Shown in pieces: positions 32,706-46,206 of a DNA stretch of 64,000 bases (positions are counted from its first letter, which is position 1; the number at the start of each line of letters is the position of its first letter). Under the pieces are notes generated by a model. It was given only the letters and a program-made list of their open reading frames with translations, was not told the origin of the DNA and ran no database searches. The position numbers were made by a program, and so were the translations under genes. The stretch spans positions 2,790,001 through 2,854,000 of the forward strand of contig NZ_CP017279.1 of NCBI RefSeq assembly GCF_001750725.1, read 5' to 3'. The DNA is from Enterobacter ludwigii. GTDB lineage: Bacteria; Pseudomonadota; Gammaproteobacteria; Enterobacterales; Enterobacteriaceae.

Positions 32706-33125
32706 ATGAATACCGTATGTGCCAACTGTCAGGCTCTTAATCGCATTCCGGACGATCGGATTGAAGATGGCGCGAAATGCGGGCGTTGTGGCCATGAACT
32801 GTTTGATGGCGATGTTATCAACGCTACGGGTGCTACGCTGGACAAACTCCTCAAGGACGATCTTCCGGTGGTTGTCGATTTTTGGGCACCGTGGTGTGGT
32901 CCGTGCCGTAGCTTCGCGCCTGTCTTCGAGGATGTTGCCGAAGAACGCAGCGGCAAAATGCGTTTTGTTAAGGTCAATACCGAAGCAGAACGTGAGCTGA
33001 GCGCACGCTTTCGCATTCGCAGCATCCCAACCATCATGATTTTCAAAAATGGTGAAGTGATCGACATGCTTAACGGTGCCGTTCCTAAAGCACCGTTTGA
33101 TAGCTGGTTAAACGAATCGCTGTAA
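32706..33125 (+). CDS. trxC: Thioredoxin 2
   Basis: TrxC is a cytoplasmic disulfide reductase with an N-terminal zinc finger. In 139 residues the zinc ligands are CANC (5-8) and CGRC (25-28), and the thioredoxin domain has the active site WCGPC near 63-67 and the cis-Pro in SIPTIM. In E. coli trxC is an OxyR target; a clear OxyR site was not scored here. A hairpin terminator follows at 33129-33154. Confidence 0.98.
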   Translation: MNTVCANCQALNRIPDDRIEDGAKCGRCGHELFDGDVINATGATLDKLLKDDLPVVVDFWAPWCGPCRSFAPVFEDVAEERSGKMRFVKVNTEAERELSARFRIRSIPTIMIFKNGEVIDMLNGAVPKAPFDSWLNESL

Positions 33126-33128
33126 CAT

Positions 33129-33154
33129 TAACGGGGCGCATCTTGTGCCCCGTT
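33129..33154 (+). terminator. trxC terminator-like hairpin
   Basis: TAACGGGGC and GCCCCGTT pair around a short loop just after the trxC stop codon. The T-run is interrupted (CCTTCC), so termination may be partial and tapT could be reached by read-through. Confidence 0.6.
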
Positions 33155-33194
33155 CCTTCCTCTGCGAAAATAGGGTTTTTCCTCCACTTCGCCC

Positions 33195-33893
33195 ATGACT
33201 GATAACGCTGTTCTTCAACTGCGCGCCGCACGCCTGGCCCGCGCGACTCGCCCTTTTCTTGCCCGCGGCAATCGTATTCGCCGCTGTCAACGTTGTCTGC
33301 TGCCGCTAAAAGTTTGTCTGTGCGAGACCCTTGCGCCGAGCACCGCGAAGAGTCGTTTTTGCCTGGTCATGTTCGATACCGAACCAATGAAACCCAGCAA
33401 TACCGGACGCCTTATTGCCGACATTCTGCCGGATACCGCGGCATTTCAGTGGTCACGCACGGAACCGCCTAAAGCCCTGCTCGACTTAGTGGCAAACCCG
33501 GACTATCAGCCAATGGTCGTATTTCCGGCCTCGTATGCTGGCGAAGATCGCCAGGTGCTTTCGGCACCGCCATCAGGTAAACCGCCGCTGTTTATTATGC
33601 TGGACGGAACCTGGACCGAAGCGCGAAAAATGTTCCGCAAAAGTCCTTATCTCGATTCATTGCCGGTGATTTCGGTCGACCTTTCACGCGTCTCGGCCTA
33701 CCGCCTGCGAGAAGCGCATGCTGACGGGCAATACTGTACCGCTGAAGTGGCGATTTCCCTTCTGGATTTAGCGGGAGATACCGTCGCGGCAGGTGCGCTG
33801 GGGAGCCATTTCTCCTGCTTTCGTGAACGTTACCTGGCAGGAAAAACCGTTCATAAGGGCAGCGTCACAGCAACTGAGACAGAAAACGTTTAA
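33195..33893 (+). CDS. tapT: tRNA-uridine aminocarboxypropyltransferase TapT
   Basis: TapT (YfiP) uses SAM to make acp3U at position 47 of tRNA. The 232 residues form a DTW-domain protein: the motif DGTWTEARKMFRKS lies near 136-149. A Cys-rich segment (CQRCLLPLKVCLC, about 33-45) probably binds zinc. The ATG follows a CCTCC-type leader that is weak for ribosome binding. It is 35 bases upstream of pat, so the two are likely cotranscribed as in E. coli. Confidence 0.93.
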   Translation: MTDNAVLQLRAARLARATRPFLARGNRIRRCQRCLLPLKVCLCETLAPSTAKSRFCLVMFDTEPMKPSNTGRLIADILPDTAAFQWSRTEPPKALLDLVANPDYQPMVVFPASYAGEDRQVLSAPPSGKPPLFIMLDGTWTEARKMFRKSPYLDSLPVISVDLSRVSAYRLREAHADGQYCTAEVAISLLDLAGDTVAAGALGSHFSCFRERYLAGKTVHKGSVTATETENV

Positions 33894-33928
33894 AATCATC
33901 AGGTCGCTTGCATTCACAGGAGGCCTGC

Positions 33929-36592
33929 ATGAGCCAGCGAGGGTTAGAAGCGCTACTTCGTCCTAAATCCATTGCCGTTATCGGCGCATCAATGAAACCG
34001 GATCGCGCAGGCTATCTGATGATGCGTAACCTGCTGGCCGGCGGATTTAATGGCCCCGTCATGCCCGTGACGCCTGCCTATAAGGCTGTTCAGGGGGTGC
34101 TGGCATGGCCGGACGTGCAGAGCCTGCCTTTCATACCGGACCTTGCCATCCTGTGTACAAATGCGAAACGTAATCCAGCCCTGCTGGAGTCGCTCGGCAG
34201 GAAAGGATGTAAAACCTGCATTATTCTCTCGTCTCCGCCCGAACAGCAGCCGGAGCTTCTGGCATGCGCCAGTCGCTACCAGATGCGCATTCTTGGGCCA
34301 AACAGTCTGGGCCTGCTCGCCCCGTGGCAGGGGCTGAATGCCAGCTTCTCCCCGGTCCCTATCCGCAAAGGCAAACTCGCTTTTATTTCGCAATCGGCTG
34401 CGGTATCGAACACGATCCTCGACTGGGCGCAACAGCGTGAGATGGGGTTTTCCTACTTCATTGCTCTGGGTGACAGCCTGGACATCGACGTTGATGAACT
34501 GCTCGATTTTCTGGCTCGCGACAGCAAAACCAGCGCTATTCTTCTTTATCTTGAGCACCTGAGCGACGCCCGTCGTTTTGTGTCGGCTTCCCGTAGCGCG
34601 TCCCGTAACAAGCCGATTCTGGTGATTAAAAGCGGGCGTAGCCCCGCCGCCCAGCGTCTGCTGCAGTCGCATTCCGGCATGGATCCCGCCTGGGATGCTG
34701 CGATTCAACGCGCGGGTTTGCTGCGGGTTCAGGATACACACGAGCTTTTTTCCGCCGTCGAGACGTTAAGCCATATGCGTCCATTACGCGGTGAGAAGTT
34801 AATGATTGTCAGTAATGGCGCGGCTCCTGCCGCACTTGCACTGGATGAACTGTGGCTGCGCAATGGCAAGCTGGCCACCCTGGGTGAGGAGACGCTTCAA
34901 CGCCTGAAAGAGGCGCTGCCGGCAAGCGTTAGCCCAGGCAATCCCCTCGATTTGCGCGATGACGCCAGTAGCGATCACTATATCAGGGCGATCTCCCTTT
35001 TACTGGATAGCCAGGATTTCGATGCGCTGATGATTATTCACTCGCCCAGCGCGGTCGCTCCCGGGAGTGAAAGCGCGCGCGCACTGATTGACGCCGTCCG
35101 GAACCATCCTCGTGGTAAATATGTCACCCTGCTGACCAACTGGTGCGGTGAGTTCTCTTCCCAGGAGGCACGACGCCTGTTCAGTGAAGCCGGTCTGCCC
35201 ACCTACCGCACTCCGGAAGGCACGATTACGGCGTTTATGCATATGGTGGAGTATCGCCGCAACCAGAAGCAGCTCCGTGAAACCCCGGCTTTACCGGGTA
35301 ACCTGACGGCGAACACCGCCGATGTTCACCGGCTTTTACAGCAGGCTATCGAAGAGGGAGCCACCTCGCTTGATACGCACGAAGTGCAGCCGATTCTGGG
35401 CAGTTACGGGATGCAAACCCTGCCCACCTGGATTGCCGGCGACAGCGCCGAAGCCGTGCATATTGCCGAACAAATTGGCTATCCCGTTGCCCTCAAGCTT
35501 CGCTCACCGGATATCCCGCATAAGTCTGATGTCCAGGGGGTGATGTTATACCTGCGGACTGCGACCGAGGTACAGCAAGCCGCTGATGCCATATTCGACC
35601 GGGTCAAAATGGCCTGGCCTCAGGCGCGGATCCACGGACTGCTGGTGCAAAGCATGGCTAATCGCGCTGGCGCTCAGGAGTTGCGCGTGGTGGTTGAATA
35701 CGATCCTGTCTTTGGCCCGCTTATCATGCTGGGGGAAGGCGGCGTCGAGTGGCGTCCTGAGGAGCAGGCGGTCGTGGCTTTGCCACCACTGAACATGAAC
35801 CTGGCGCGTTATCTGATCATTCAGGCCATCAAAAGCAAAAAAATCCGGGGCCGAAGCGCGCTGCGCCCTCTTGATATTGCCGGGTTGAGTCAGTTCCTGG
35901 TGCAGGTGTCTAATCTGATTGTTGATTGCGCGGAGATCCAGCGGCTGGACATCCACCCGCTGCTCGCCTCCGGCAGTGAGTTTACGGCCCTGGACGTCAC
36001 GCTGGATATCGCGCCTTTCGAGGGTGACAGAGAGAGCCGCCTTGCGATCCGCCCGTATCCTCTGCAACTGGAGGAGTGGGTGGAGATGAAAAACGGAGAG
36101 CGCGCGTTGTTCCGCCCTATCCTGCCGGAAGATGAACCGCAGCTGCGCACGTTCATCTCTCAGGTAACGAAAGAGGATCTTTACTATCGCTATTTTAGCG
36201 AAATCAACGAATTTACCCACGATGATTTAGCCAATATGACCCAGATCGACTACGATCGAGAAATGGCATTTGTCGCCGTCCGTCGTTCCGATAAGGGCGA
36301 TGAGATCCTCGGCGTTACGCGTGCTATTTCCGACCCGGATAATGTTGATGCGGAGTTTGCTGTGCTGGTGCGCTCCGATCTGAAAGGGTTGGGTCTGGGG
36401 CGACGGCTGCTGGAAAAACTCATCAGTTATACGCGAGATCACGGATTGTTACGCCTCAATGGCATTACTATGCCTAACAATCGCGGTATGGTGACCCTGG
36501 CGCGAAAACTTGGATTTGACGTTGATATTCAGCTGGACGAAGGTATTGTGGCCTTATCCCTGAGCCTGATATCAGCGGATAAAGCCGAGTAA
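33929..36592 (+). CDS. pat: Protein lysine acetyltransferase Pat (PatZ/YfiQ)
   Basis: Pat acetylates lysines on metabolic enzymes such as acetyl-CoA synthetase, using acetyl-CoA. ATG 33929, with AGGAGG just before it, gives 887 residues (886 in E. coli). Residues 1-690 form an NDP-forming acyl-CoA-synthetase-like region: a CoA-binding fold starting SIAVIGASMKPDRAGY, then an ATP-grasp domain that is catalytically silent in the family. The C-terminal GNAT domain (about 725-885) has the acetyl-CoA loop DLKGLGLGRRLLEKL. Confidence 0.96.
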   Translation: MSQRGLEALLRPKSIAVIGASMKPDRAGYLMMRNLLAGGFNGPVMPVTPAYKAVQGVLAWPDVQSLPFIPDLAILCTNAKRNPALLESLGRKGCKTCIILSSPPEQQPELLACASRYQMRILGPNSLGLLAPWQGLNASFSPVPIRKGKLAFISQSAAVSNTILDWAQQREMGFSYFIALGDSLDIDVDELLDFLARDSKTSAILLYLEHLSDARRFVSASRSASRNKPILVIKSGRSPAAQRLLQSHSGMDPAWDAAIQRAGLLRVQDTHELFSAVETLSHMRPLRGEKLMIVSNGAAPAALALDELWLRNGKLATLGEETLQRLKEALPASVSPGNPLDLRDDASSDHYIRAISLLLDSQDFDALMIIHSPSAVAPGSESARALIDAVRNHPRGKYVTLLTNWCGEFSSQEARRLFSEAGLPTYRTPEGTITAFMHMVEYRRNQKQLRETPALPGNLTANTADVHRLLQQAIEEGATSLDTHEVQPILGSYGMQTLPTWIAGDSAEAVHIAEQIGYPVALKLRSPDIPHKSDVQGVMLYLRTATEVQQAADAIFDRVKMAWPQARIHGLLVQSMANRAGAQELRVVVEYDPVFGPLIMLGEGGVEWRPEEQAVVALPPLNMNLARYLIIQAIKSKKIRGRSALRPLDIAGLSQFLVQVSNLIVDCAEIQRLDIHPLLASGSEFTALDVTLDIAPFEGDRESRLAIRPYPLQLEEWVEMKNGERALFRPILPEDEPQLRTFISQVTKEDLYYRYFSEINEFTHDDLANMTQIDYDREMAFVAVRRSDKGDEILGVTRAISDPDNVDAEFAVLVRSDLKGLGLGRRLLEKLISYTRDHGLLRLNGITMPNNRGMVTLARKLGFDVDIQLDEGIVALSLSLISADKAE

Positions 36593-36702
36593 GCTACTGG
36601 AAATGTTACCCACTTTGGACGGGACTGGTGGTATCATTGTCCGCTTATGTTGTTTGCATGGTACAGACAACCCTTCAATGAACAGAGAAGAAACGCACTG
36701 TG

Positions 36703-38058
36703 ATGTTGTCAAAATTTAAGCGTAATAAACATCAACAACACCTTGCTCAACTACCGAAGATTTCTCAGTCAGTTGATGATGTAGAGTTCTTTTACGCTCC
36801 CGCCCATTTTCGGGAGACGCTTCTGGAAAAGATTGCCGGCGCTACGCGTCGCATTTGCATTGTGGCCCTGTATCTTGAACAAGATGAAGGTGGGCGAGCG
36901 ATCTTAAATGCGCTCTATGAAGCCAAGCGTCAACGTCCGGAACTGGATGTTCGCGTGCTGGTCGACTGGCACCGCGCTCAGCGTGGCCGTATAGGCGCTG
37001 CTGCTTCAAACACCAATGCTGACTGGTATTGCCGCACGGCGCAGGAAAATCCTGGCGTCGATGTGCCCGTTTACGGCGTACCTGTAAATACCCGAGAAGC
37101 GCTCGGCGTCCTCCATTTCAAAGGGTTCATCATTGATGACAGCGTGCTGTACAGCGGCGCGAGCCTGAATGATGTTTACCTCCATCAGCTCGATAAATAT
37201 CGATATGACCGTTACCATCTGGTTCGTAATCCGCAGATGGCGGATATCATGTTTAACTGGGTTGATAAGAACTTAGTGCAGGGTCGCGGCGTAAATCGTC
37301 TTGACGATCCACACCGTCCTAAAAGCCCGGAAATTAAAAATGATATCCGCGCGTTCCGCCAGGAACTGCGTGATGCGGTCTACCATTTCCAGGGCGATGC
37401 CAATAACGAAGAGCTGTCCGTTACACCGCTGGTGGGGTTAGGCAAATCAAGCCTGCTGAACAAAACGATTTTCCACCTGATGCCGTGTGCGGAGCAGAAA
37501 CTCATCATCTGCACCCCTTACTTCAACCTTCCCGCCGTGCTGGTGCGTAATATCATTCAGCTGCTGCGTGATGGTAAAAAAGTTGAAATTATCGTCGGTG
37601 ACAAAACGGCTAACGACTTCTTTATTCCTGAAGATCAACCGTTCAAGATTATCGGTGCCCTCCCTTATCTCTATGAGATTAACCTGCGCCGTTTCCTGAG
37701 CCGTTTACAGTATTACGTTAACACTGACCAGCTGGTCGTGCGTCTGTGGAAAGATGAAGACAACAGTTATCATCTGAAAGGGATGTGGGTCGACGATGAA
37801 TGGATGCTGCTTACGGGCAATAACCTCAACCCTCGCGCCTGGCGTCTGGATCTCGAAAATGCCATCCTGATCCATGACCCGAAACATGAGTTAGCGACCA
37901 GTCGTGAACGTGAGCTCGAGCTTATTCGCACGCATACCACTGTGGTTCAGCATTACCGTGAACTGCAGAGCATTGCCGATTACCCGGTGAAAGTCCGCAA
38001 GCTTATTCGTCGCCTGCGTCGAATCCGTATTGACAGACTTATCAGCCGTATTCTGTGA
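36703..38058 (+). CDS. pssA: Phosphatidylserine synthase
   Basis: PssA joins CDP-diacylglycerol and L-serine, the committed step to phosphatidylethanolamine, at the cytoplasmic face of the membrane. ATG 36703 gives 451 residues as in E. coli; an in-frame GTG directly before it is less likely. It belongs to the phospholipase-D superfamily, with two HKD-type motifs: HFKGFIIDDSVLYSGASLND (about 133-152) and HLKGMWVDDEWMLLTGNNLN (about 357-376). The basic C-terminus ends RRLRRIRIDRLISRIL, typical of membrane or ribosome association. Confidence 0.98.
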   Translation: MLSKFKRNKHQQHLAQLPKISQSVDDVEFFYAPAHFRETLLEKIAGATRRICIVALYLEQDEGGRAILNALYEAKRQRPELDVRVLVDWHRAQRGRIGAAASNTNADWYCRTAQENPGVDVPVYGVPVNTREALGVLHFKGFIIDDSVLYSGASLNDVYLHQLDKYRYDRYHLVRNPQMADIMFNWVDKNLVQGRGVNRLDDPHRPKSPEIKNDIRAFRQELRDAVYHFQGDANNEELSVTPLVGLGKSSLLNKTIFHLMPCAEQKLIICTPYFNLPAVLVRNIIQLLRDGKKVEIIVGDKTANDFFIPEDQPFKIIGALPYLYEINLRRFLSRLQYYVNTDQLVVRLWKDEDNSYHLKGMWVDDEWMLLTGNNLNPRAWRLDLENAILIHDPKHELATSRERELELIRTHTTVVQHYRELQSIADYPVKVRKLIRRLRRIRIDRLISRIL

Positions 38059-38064
38059 TGTCCA

Positions 38065-38092
38065 GGCCCTGTCAGCGACAGGGCTTTTTTTT
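38065..38092 (+). terminator. pssA intrinsic terminator
   Basis: GCCCTGTC-AGC-GACAGGGC followed by eight T lies just after the pssA stop codon and before yfiM. yfiM begins only 12 bases later, so it needs read-through or its own promoter inside pssA. Confidence 0.9.
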
Positions 38093-38103
38093 GGAGTCCG
38101 CTA

Positions 38104-38427
38104 ATGCGTATTCTTCTCTTGCTGAGTGCTCTCTTTCTCAGTGGCTGTAGCCATATGGCTAACGATAGCTGGTCCGGGCAGGATAAAGCGCAACACTTTC
38201 TCGCCTCCGCGATGTTGTCCGCTGCCGGTAATGAGTATGCACAACATCAGGGGTACAGTCGGGATCGTAGTGCGGCAATCGGCCTGATGTTCTCTGTAAG
38301 CCTTGGGGCTTCAAAAGAACTGTGGGATAGCCGCCCCGCGGGGAGCGGCTGGAGCTGGAAAGACTTTGCCTGGGACGTAGCCGGTGCCACGACCGGCTAT
38401 GCCGTGTGGCAGATGGCTCGCTATTAG
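38104..38427 (+). CDS. yfiM: Lipoprotein YfiM (DUF2279)
   Basis: The 107 residues start with a short signal sequence and the lipobox LSGC, giving a lipidated Cys15. The rest contains [16 protein letters not shown], a conserved DKxxHF motif, and the glycine-rich [22 protein letters not shown], also typical of the family. The function is unknown. It lies directly after the pssA terminator and its stop codon overlaps that of kgtP by 4 bases on the other strand. Confidence 0.93.
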   Translation: MRILLLLSALFLSGCSHMANDSWSGQDKAQHFLASAMLSAAGNEYAQHQGYSRDRSAAIGLMFSVSLGASKELWDSRPAGSGWSWKDFAWDVAGATTGYAVWQMARY

Positions 38428-39719
38428 AGACGAATACCTTTACCCTTTCGATGCAGCATCAGGGAGACAATAAAGGCCAGTGCCCCCATCACCGTCACGT
38501 ACCAGAAGAAGGTTGTTTCCGTTCCCCATGATTTAAGCGACAGCGCGACGTACTCCGCAGAGCCACCGAACAGCGCATTGGCGACCGCATAAGAAAGCCC
38601 TACCCCCAAAGCGCGTACCTGTGCCGGGAACATCTCAGCCTTCAGGATCCCACTGATCGATGTGTAAAAACTGACAATGACCATCGCCAGCATGACCAGA
38701 CCAAAGGCGGCATACGGTGAGGAAACGTGCTGAAGCGCAGTTAAAATGGGAACAGTACATAACGCGGACATGCCGCCAAAGATCAGCATTGATGTGCGAC
38801 GCCCTATTTTATCGGAGAGCGCGCCAATAAGTGGCTGAATCAGCATAAAGACGAACAACGCGGCGGTCATGATAGCGCTGGCGACGTTGGCGTGCATGCC
38901 CGTGGTGTTCACCAGATATTTTTGCATGTAGGTGGTGAAGGTGTAAAAGCTGAGAGAACCGCCCGCGGTGAACCCGAGAACCATCAGGAAAGCTTTGCGG
39001 TTACGCCACAGCCCTTTAAACGACCCCGCCTCCTTCAGCGCCCGGACCTCTTTTTGCGAGGTTTCATCCAATTGACGACGCAACCAGAGTGCGACGACCG
39101 CCAGTACAGCGCCCATCGCGAAAGGAATTCGCCATCCCCACTCATGAAGCTGGCTGTCGGTAAGGACCTGCTGCAGAATAACCACCACCAGAATGGCCAG
39201 AAGCTGGCCACCAATAAGCGTGACGTACTGGAAAGAGGCGTAAAACCCTTTCCGGCCCTCAAGGGCAATTTCACTCATGTAAGTGGCGCTGGTACCGTAT
39301 TCTCCTCCAACAGAAAGCCCCTGGAACAGACGAGCCAGTAGCAAAAGAGCCGGCGCCCATGTCCCGATAGCGTCATAACCGGGAAGACAGGCGATCACCA
39401 GCGAGCCAAAACACATCATGCAGACCGAAATCAGCATGGATGCCTTACGTCCTCGACGGTCTGCAATCCGTCCAAACAACCATCCACCAATGGGGCGCAT
39501 TAAGAAGCCCGCAGCAAATACGCCCGCCGTTTGCAGAAGCTGTGTGGTGGTGTTGCCGGACGGGAAGAAGATATGTGCGAAGTAAAGTGAACAGAATGAG
39601 TAGACGTAAAAGTCGAACCATTCCACCAGGTTCCCTGAAGAGGCACTGACGATTGCCCATACCCTTCTACGGGAATCACTGGCAGCCAGCGTCCCGTTCG
39701 ATGTTATGCTTTCTGTCAT
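38424..39719 (-). CDS. kgtP: Alpha-ketoglutarate permease KgtP
   Basis: KgtP imports 2-oxoglutarate with protons across the inner membrane. ATG 39719 gives 431 residues (432 in E. coli). It is a 12-helix major-facilitator protein with the loop 2-3 motif [16 protein letters not shown] (about 80-95) and the repeat in the second half, [13 protein letters not shown]. It is monocistronic; an inverted repeat lies 66 bases upstream. In E. coli kgtP also flanks an rRNA operon (rrnG), as here. Confidence 0.97.
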   Translation of the reverse strand: MTESITSNGTLAASDSRRRVWAIVSASSGNLVEWFDFYVYSFCSLYFAHIFFPSGNTTTQLLQTAGVFAAGFLMRPIGGWLFGRIADRRGRKASMLISVCMMCFGSLVIACLPGYDAIGTWAPALLLLARLFQGLSVGGEYGTSATYMSEIALEGRKGFYASFQYVTLIGGQLLAILVVVILQQVLTDSQLHEWGWRIPFAMGAVLAVVALWLRRQLDETSQKEVRALKEAGSFKGLWRNRKAFLMVLGFTAGGSLSFYTFTTYMQKYLVNTTGMHANVASAIMTAALFVFMLIQPLIGALSDKIGRRTSMLIFGGMSALCTVPILTALQHVSSPYAAFGLVMLAMVIVSFYTSISGILKAEMFPAQVRALGVGLSYAVANALFGGSAEYVALSLKSWGTETTFFWYVTVMGALAFIVSLMLHRKGKGIRL

Positions 39720-39784
39720 TGTGATTATGCTCCTGCCATAAAAACGGCATGCTGAGTCCTGAGAACTCACGATCTTGTAAAGCA

Positions 39785-39813
39785 AATGTTATTATTTTGT
39801 TATAAATAACATT
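39785..39813. promoter_or_regulatory. Inverted repeat upstream of kgtP
   Basis: AATGTTATT and AATAACATT are perfect 9-base arms around an 11-base spacer, 66-94 bases upstream of the kgtP start. The length and AT-rich character suit a transcription-factor operator. The regulator is not identified. Confidence 0.5.
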
Positions 39814-39932
39814 GAGAGTAAGATCACATTTTCTGTTAGCAAGGTAAGTTATAGGATAAAGACTAAGGGTCGTTGGCTGGTGTGGCGGTGTGCAGTCTGA
39901 CGCCGTCTCCGGTGGCGGGAAAGAACCAAAGC

Positions 39933-39967
39933 AAAAAACCCCGCACCATACGGTACGGGGTTCTTTT
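39933..39967 (-). terminator. rRNA operon terminator
   Basis: On the minus strand AAAAGAACCCCGTACCG pairs with a CGGGGTTTTTT arm (stem ACCCCG/CGGGGT plus TACCGTATGGTG inner symmetry). It starts 5 bases after the 5S gene and ends in a T-run, the normal rrn T1-type terminator. Confidence 0.85.
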
Positions 39968-39972
39968 AATTG

Positions 39973-40092
39973 ATGCCTGGCAGTTCCCTACTCTCACATG
40001 GGGAGACCCCACACTACCATCGGCGCTACGGCGTTTCACTTCTGAGTTCGGCATGGGGTCAGGTGGGACCACCGCGCTAAAGCCGCCAGGCA
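39973..40092 (-). rRNA. rrf: 5S ribosomal RNA
   Basis: The minus strand starts TGCCTGGCGGC and ends ACTGCCAGGCAT, so the terminal stem is intact and the gene is 120 nt, as in E. coli. The core CCCACCTGACCCCATGCCG and GAACTCAGAAGTGAAACG are present. It lies 62 bases downstream of 23S. Confidence 0.97.
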
Positions 40093-40154
40093 AATTCTGT
40101 TAATCTGTATCAGCTGAAAATCGTCTCTCATCGCCAAAACATCTTCGGCGTTGT

Positions 40155-43061
<2,907 letters not shown>

Positions 43062-43168
43062 TCACAACCCGAAGATGTTTCTTTCGATTCATCACCGGTT
43101 TGCGAAAATTTGAGAGACTCGAACACACATAACATGTGTGTCGTTTCAATTTTCAGCTTGATCCAGAT

Positions 43169-43180
43169 TTTTAAAGAGCA
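43169..43180 (-). promoter_or_regulatory. boxA-like antitermination element in the 16S-23S spacer
   Basis: On the minus strand TGCTCTTTAAAA matches the rrn spacer boxA that recruits NusB-NusE, allowing polymerase to read through to 23S. It is between tRNA-Glu and 23S. Confidence 0.75.
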
Positions 43181-43253
43181 AATATCTCAAACGTCACCCG
43201 AAGATGAGTTTTGAGATATGTCGGCAGGTGACTTTCACTCACGAACCAGCAAG

Positions 43254-43329
43254 TGGCGTCCCCTAGGGGATTCGAACCCCTGTTACCGCCGTGAAAGGGC
43301 GGTGTCCTGGGCCTCTAGACGAAGGGGAC
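43254..43329 (-). tRNA. tRNA-Glu (TTC anticodon)
   Basis: The 76-nt sequence starts GTCCCCTTCGTC and ends GGGGACGCCA with an encoded CCA. The anticodon loop CCTTTCACG carries TTC. The T arm GGTTCGAATCC is standard. It sits in the 16S-23S spacer, the rrnB/C/E/G type in E. coli, not the Ile-Ala type found in rrnD. Confidence 0.97.
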
Positions 43330-43414
43330 ACTGAAGTCTCAATCGCAAGACGCCTTGCTATTTACTTTTCATCAGACAATCTGTGTGGACACTACAAAGG
43401 CAGGTTCTTTAAGG

Positions 43415-44955
<1,541 letters not shown>

Positions 44956-45087
44956 AAGTTTGATGCTCGTGAATTAAACTTCGTAATGAATTACGTATGT
45001 TCACTCAGAGACTTGGTATTCATTTTTCGTCCGAGGACGTTAAGAATCCATGTCACTTTGAGTGCCCACACAGATTGTCTGATAAAT

Positions 45088-45099
45088 TGTTAAAGAGCA
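45088..45099 (-). promoter_or_regulatory. rrn leader boxA
   Basis: On the minus strand TGCTCTTTAACA is an exact rrn boxA, about 135 bases before mature 16S and about 41 bases downstream of the P2 -10. It nucleates the NusB-NusE-SuhB antitermination complex. Confidence 0.88.
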
Positions 45100-45139
45100 G
45101 TTGCGACGCGGCTTACAGCTCACCGTCGCGAGGTGGCGT

Positions 45140-45167
45140 ATATTACGCTTTCCTCTTTCAGAGTCAA
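45140..45167 (-). promoter_or_regulatory. rrn promoter P2
   Basis: On the minus strand TTGACT (45167-45162) and TAATAT (45145-45140) are 16 bases apart. It lies about 105 bases downstream of P1, as in E. coli rRNA operons, where P2 gives the basal activity. Confidence 0.82.
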
Positions 45168-45248
45168 CCCTGAAGTTCAGGATTTTTTCTCTTCAACCGA
45201 CCGGGTTAACTGTGAAGTGATTCACATCCGCCGTGTCGATGGAGGCGC

Positions 45249-45276
45249 ATTATAGGGATCCCAATTTTTAGCACAA
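45249..45276 (-). promoter_or_regulatory. rrn promoter P1
   Basis: On the minus strand TTGTGC (45276-45271) and a perfect TATAAT (45254-45249) are 16 bases apart, followed by a GCGCC discriminator typical of ppGpp- and growth-rate-controlled promoters. Upstream the A-rich tract (GGAAAAAAAGATCCAAAAAG) looks like an UP element. Fis sites may lie beyond it toward yrdA but were not resolved. Confidence 0.85.
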
Positions 45277-45427
45277 GTACTTTTTGGATCTTTTTTTCCA
45301 ACTGTCGATTTTCCGCGCTTTTCGCTGAAATCCCACCCAATATGCTTAAATATTGACGCTTTTTGCCTTGCCTCGATCCAATAATATGATCAAGTCTTCT
45401 ATATAGTGCTCATCGTTCGAGGTAGAT

Positions 45428-45982
45428 ATGTCCGCAGTATTACGTCCTTATAAAGATCTTTTCCCCCAAAAAGGCGATCGCGTGATGATCGATGCCAGCA
45501 GCGTGGTCATCGGCGATGTTCGAATGGCCGATGACGTCAGTATCTGGCCGCTCGTCGCCATCCGGGGGGATGTAAACCATGTGACCATTGGTGCACGCAC
45601 CAATATTCAGGACGGTAGCGTTCTGCACGTAACCCACAAATCCTCCTATAACCCCCAGGGCAATCCACTCATCATTGGAGAAGATGTCACCGTCGGCCAT
45701 AAAGTGATGCTTCACGGCTGCACTATTGGTAATCGGGTTCTTGTTGGCATGGGGTCGATTTTGCTGGATGGCGTCATTGTAGAAGATGACGTGATGATTG
45801 GCGCAGGCAGCCTTGTTCCCCAGAACAAAAGACTGGAGAGCGGCTATCTCTATTTGGGAAGCCCGGTAAAACAGATCCGCCCCCTGAAGGAGGCAGAGAT
45901 CGAAGGATTAAAATATTCGGCGAATAACTACGTTAAATGGAAGAATGACTATCTGAGTCAGGATACCCAGACCCAACCCTGA
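45428..45982 (+). CDS. yrdA: Gamma-carbonic-anhydrase-like protein YrdA
   Basis: YrdA is a left-handed beta-helix trimer of the gamma-carbonic anhydrase family, 184 residues as in E. coli. Hexapeptide repeats run through most of the chain. The zinc-ligand histidines lie in VLHVTH and GHKVMLHGC near 65-95. Carbonic anhydrase activity is not proven for this branch. In E. coli it also stands next to a 16S gene (rrnD). Its last 25 bases overlap yrdB on the other strand. Confidence 0.95.
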   Translation: MSAVLRPYKDLFPQKGDRVMIDASSVVIGDVRMADDVSIWPLVAIRGDVNHVTIGARTNIQDGSVLHVTHKSSYNPQGNPLIIGEDVTVGHKVMLHGCTIGNRVLVGMGSILLDGVIVEDDVMIGAGSLVPQNKRLESGYLYLGSPVKQIRPLKEAEIEGLKYSANNYVKWKNDYLSQDTQTQP

Positions 45983-46206
45983 TCGTCTTCCTGCTGATCG
46001 CGGATTAAATCGCTGGCTTCCTCTTCAAGATCCCAGCGATTTTCACAAAACACCTCTAACGGGTCTGAACCACCAAAGCGACGCAACAGCGTTTCCCCAC
46101 GAATGGCACAGGTAAGTTGCATTCCATGCACCAGCACCGGGAAACAGACCGCCTGTTTACTCTCGTCCCAGCTTTCCCTGTCCGGAAAATGAATTGCCTG
46201 ATTCAC
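45958..46206 (-). CDS. yrdB: DUF1488-family protein YrdB
   Basis: YrdB is a small protein, 82 residues here and 85 in E. coli, of unknown function. It starts [15 protein letters not shown] and ends with an acidic segment and QGWVWVS, both conserved. It overlaps aroE by 4 bases, so the two are coupled, and its 3' end overlaps yrdA. Confidence 0.92.
   Translation of the reverse strand: MNQAIHFPDRESWDESKQAVCFPVLVHGMQLTCAIRGETLLRRFGGSDPLEVFCENRWDLEEEASDLIRDQQEDDQGWVWVS

Noticed and set aside
45290..45427. A small RNA between rrn P1 and yrdA
   Set aside because: The stretch has no hairpin-T-run terminator; it fits the upstream rrn activation region and the yrdA promoter.
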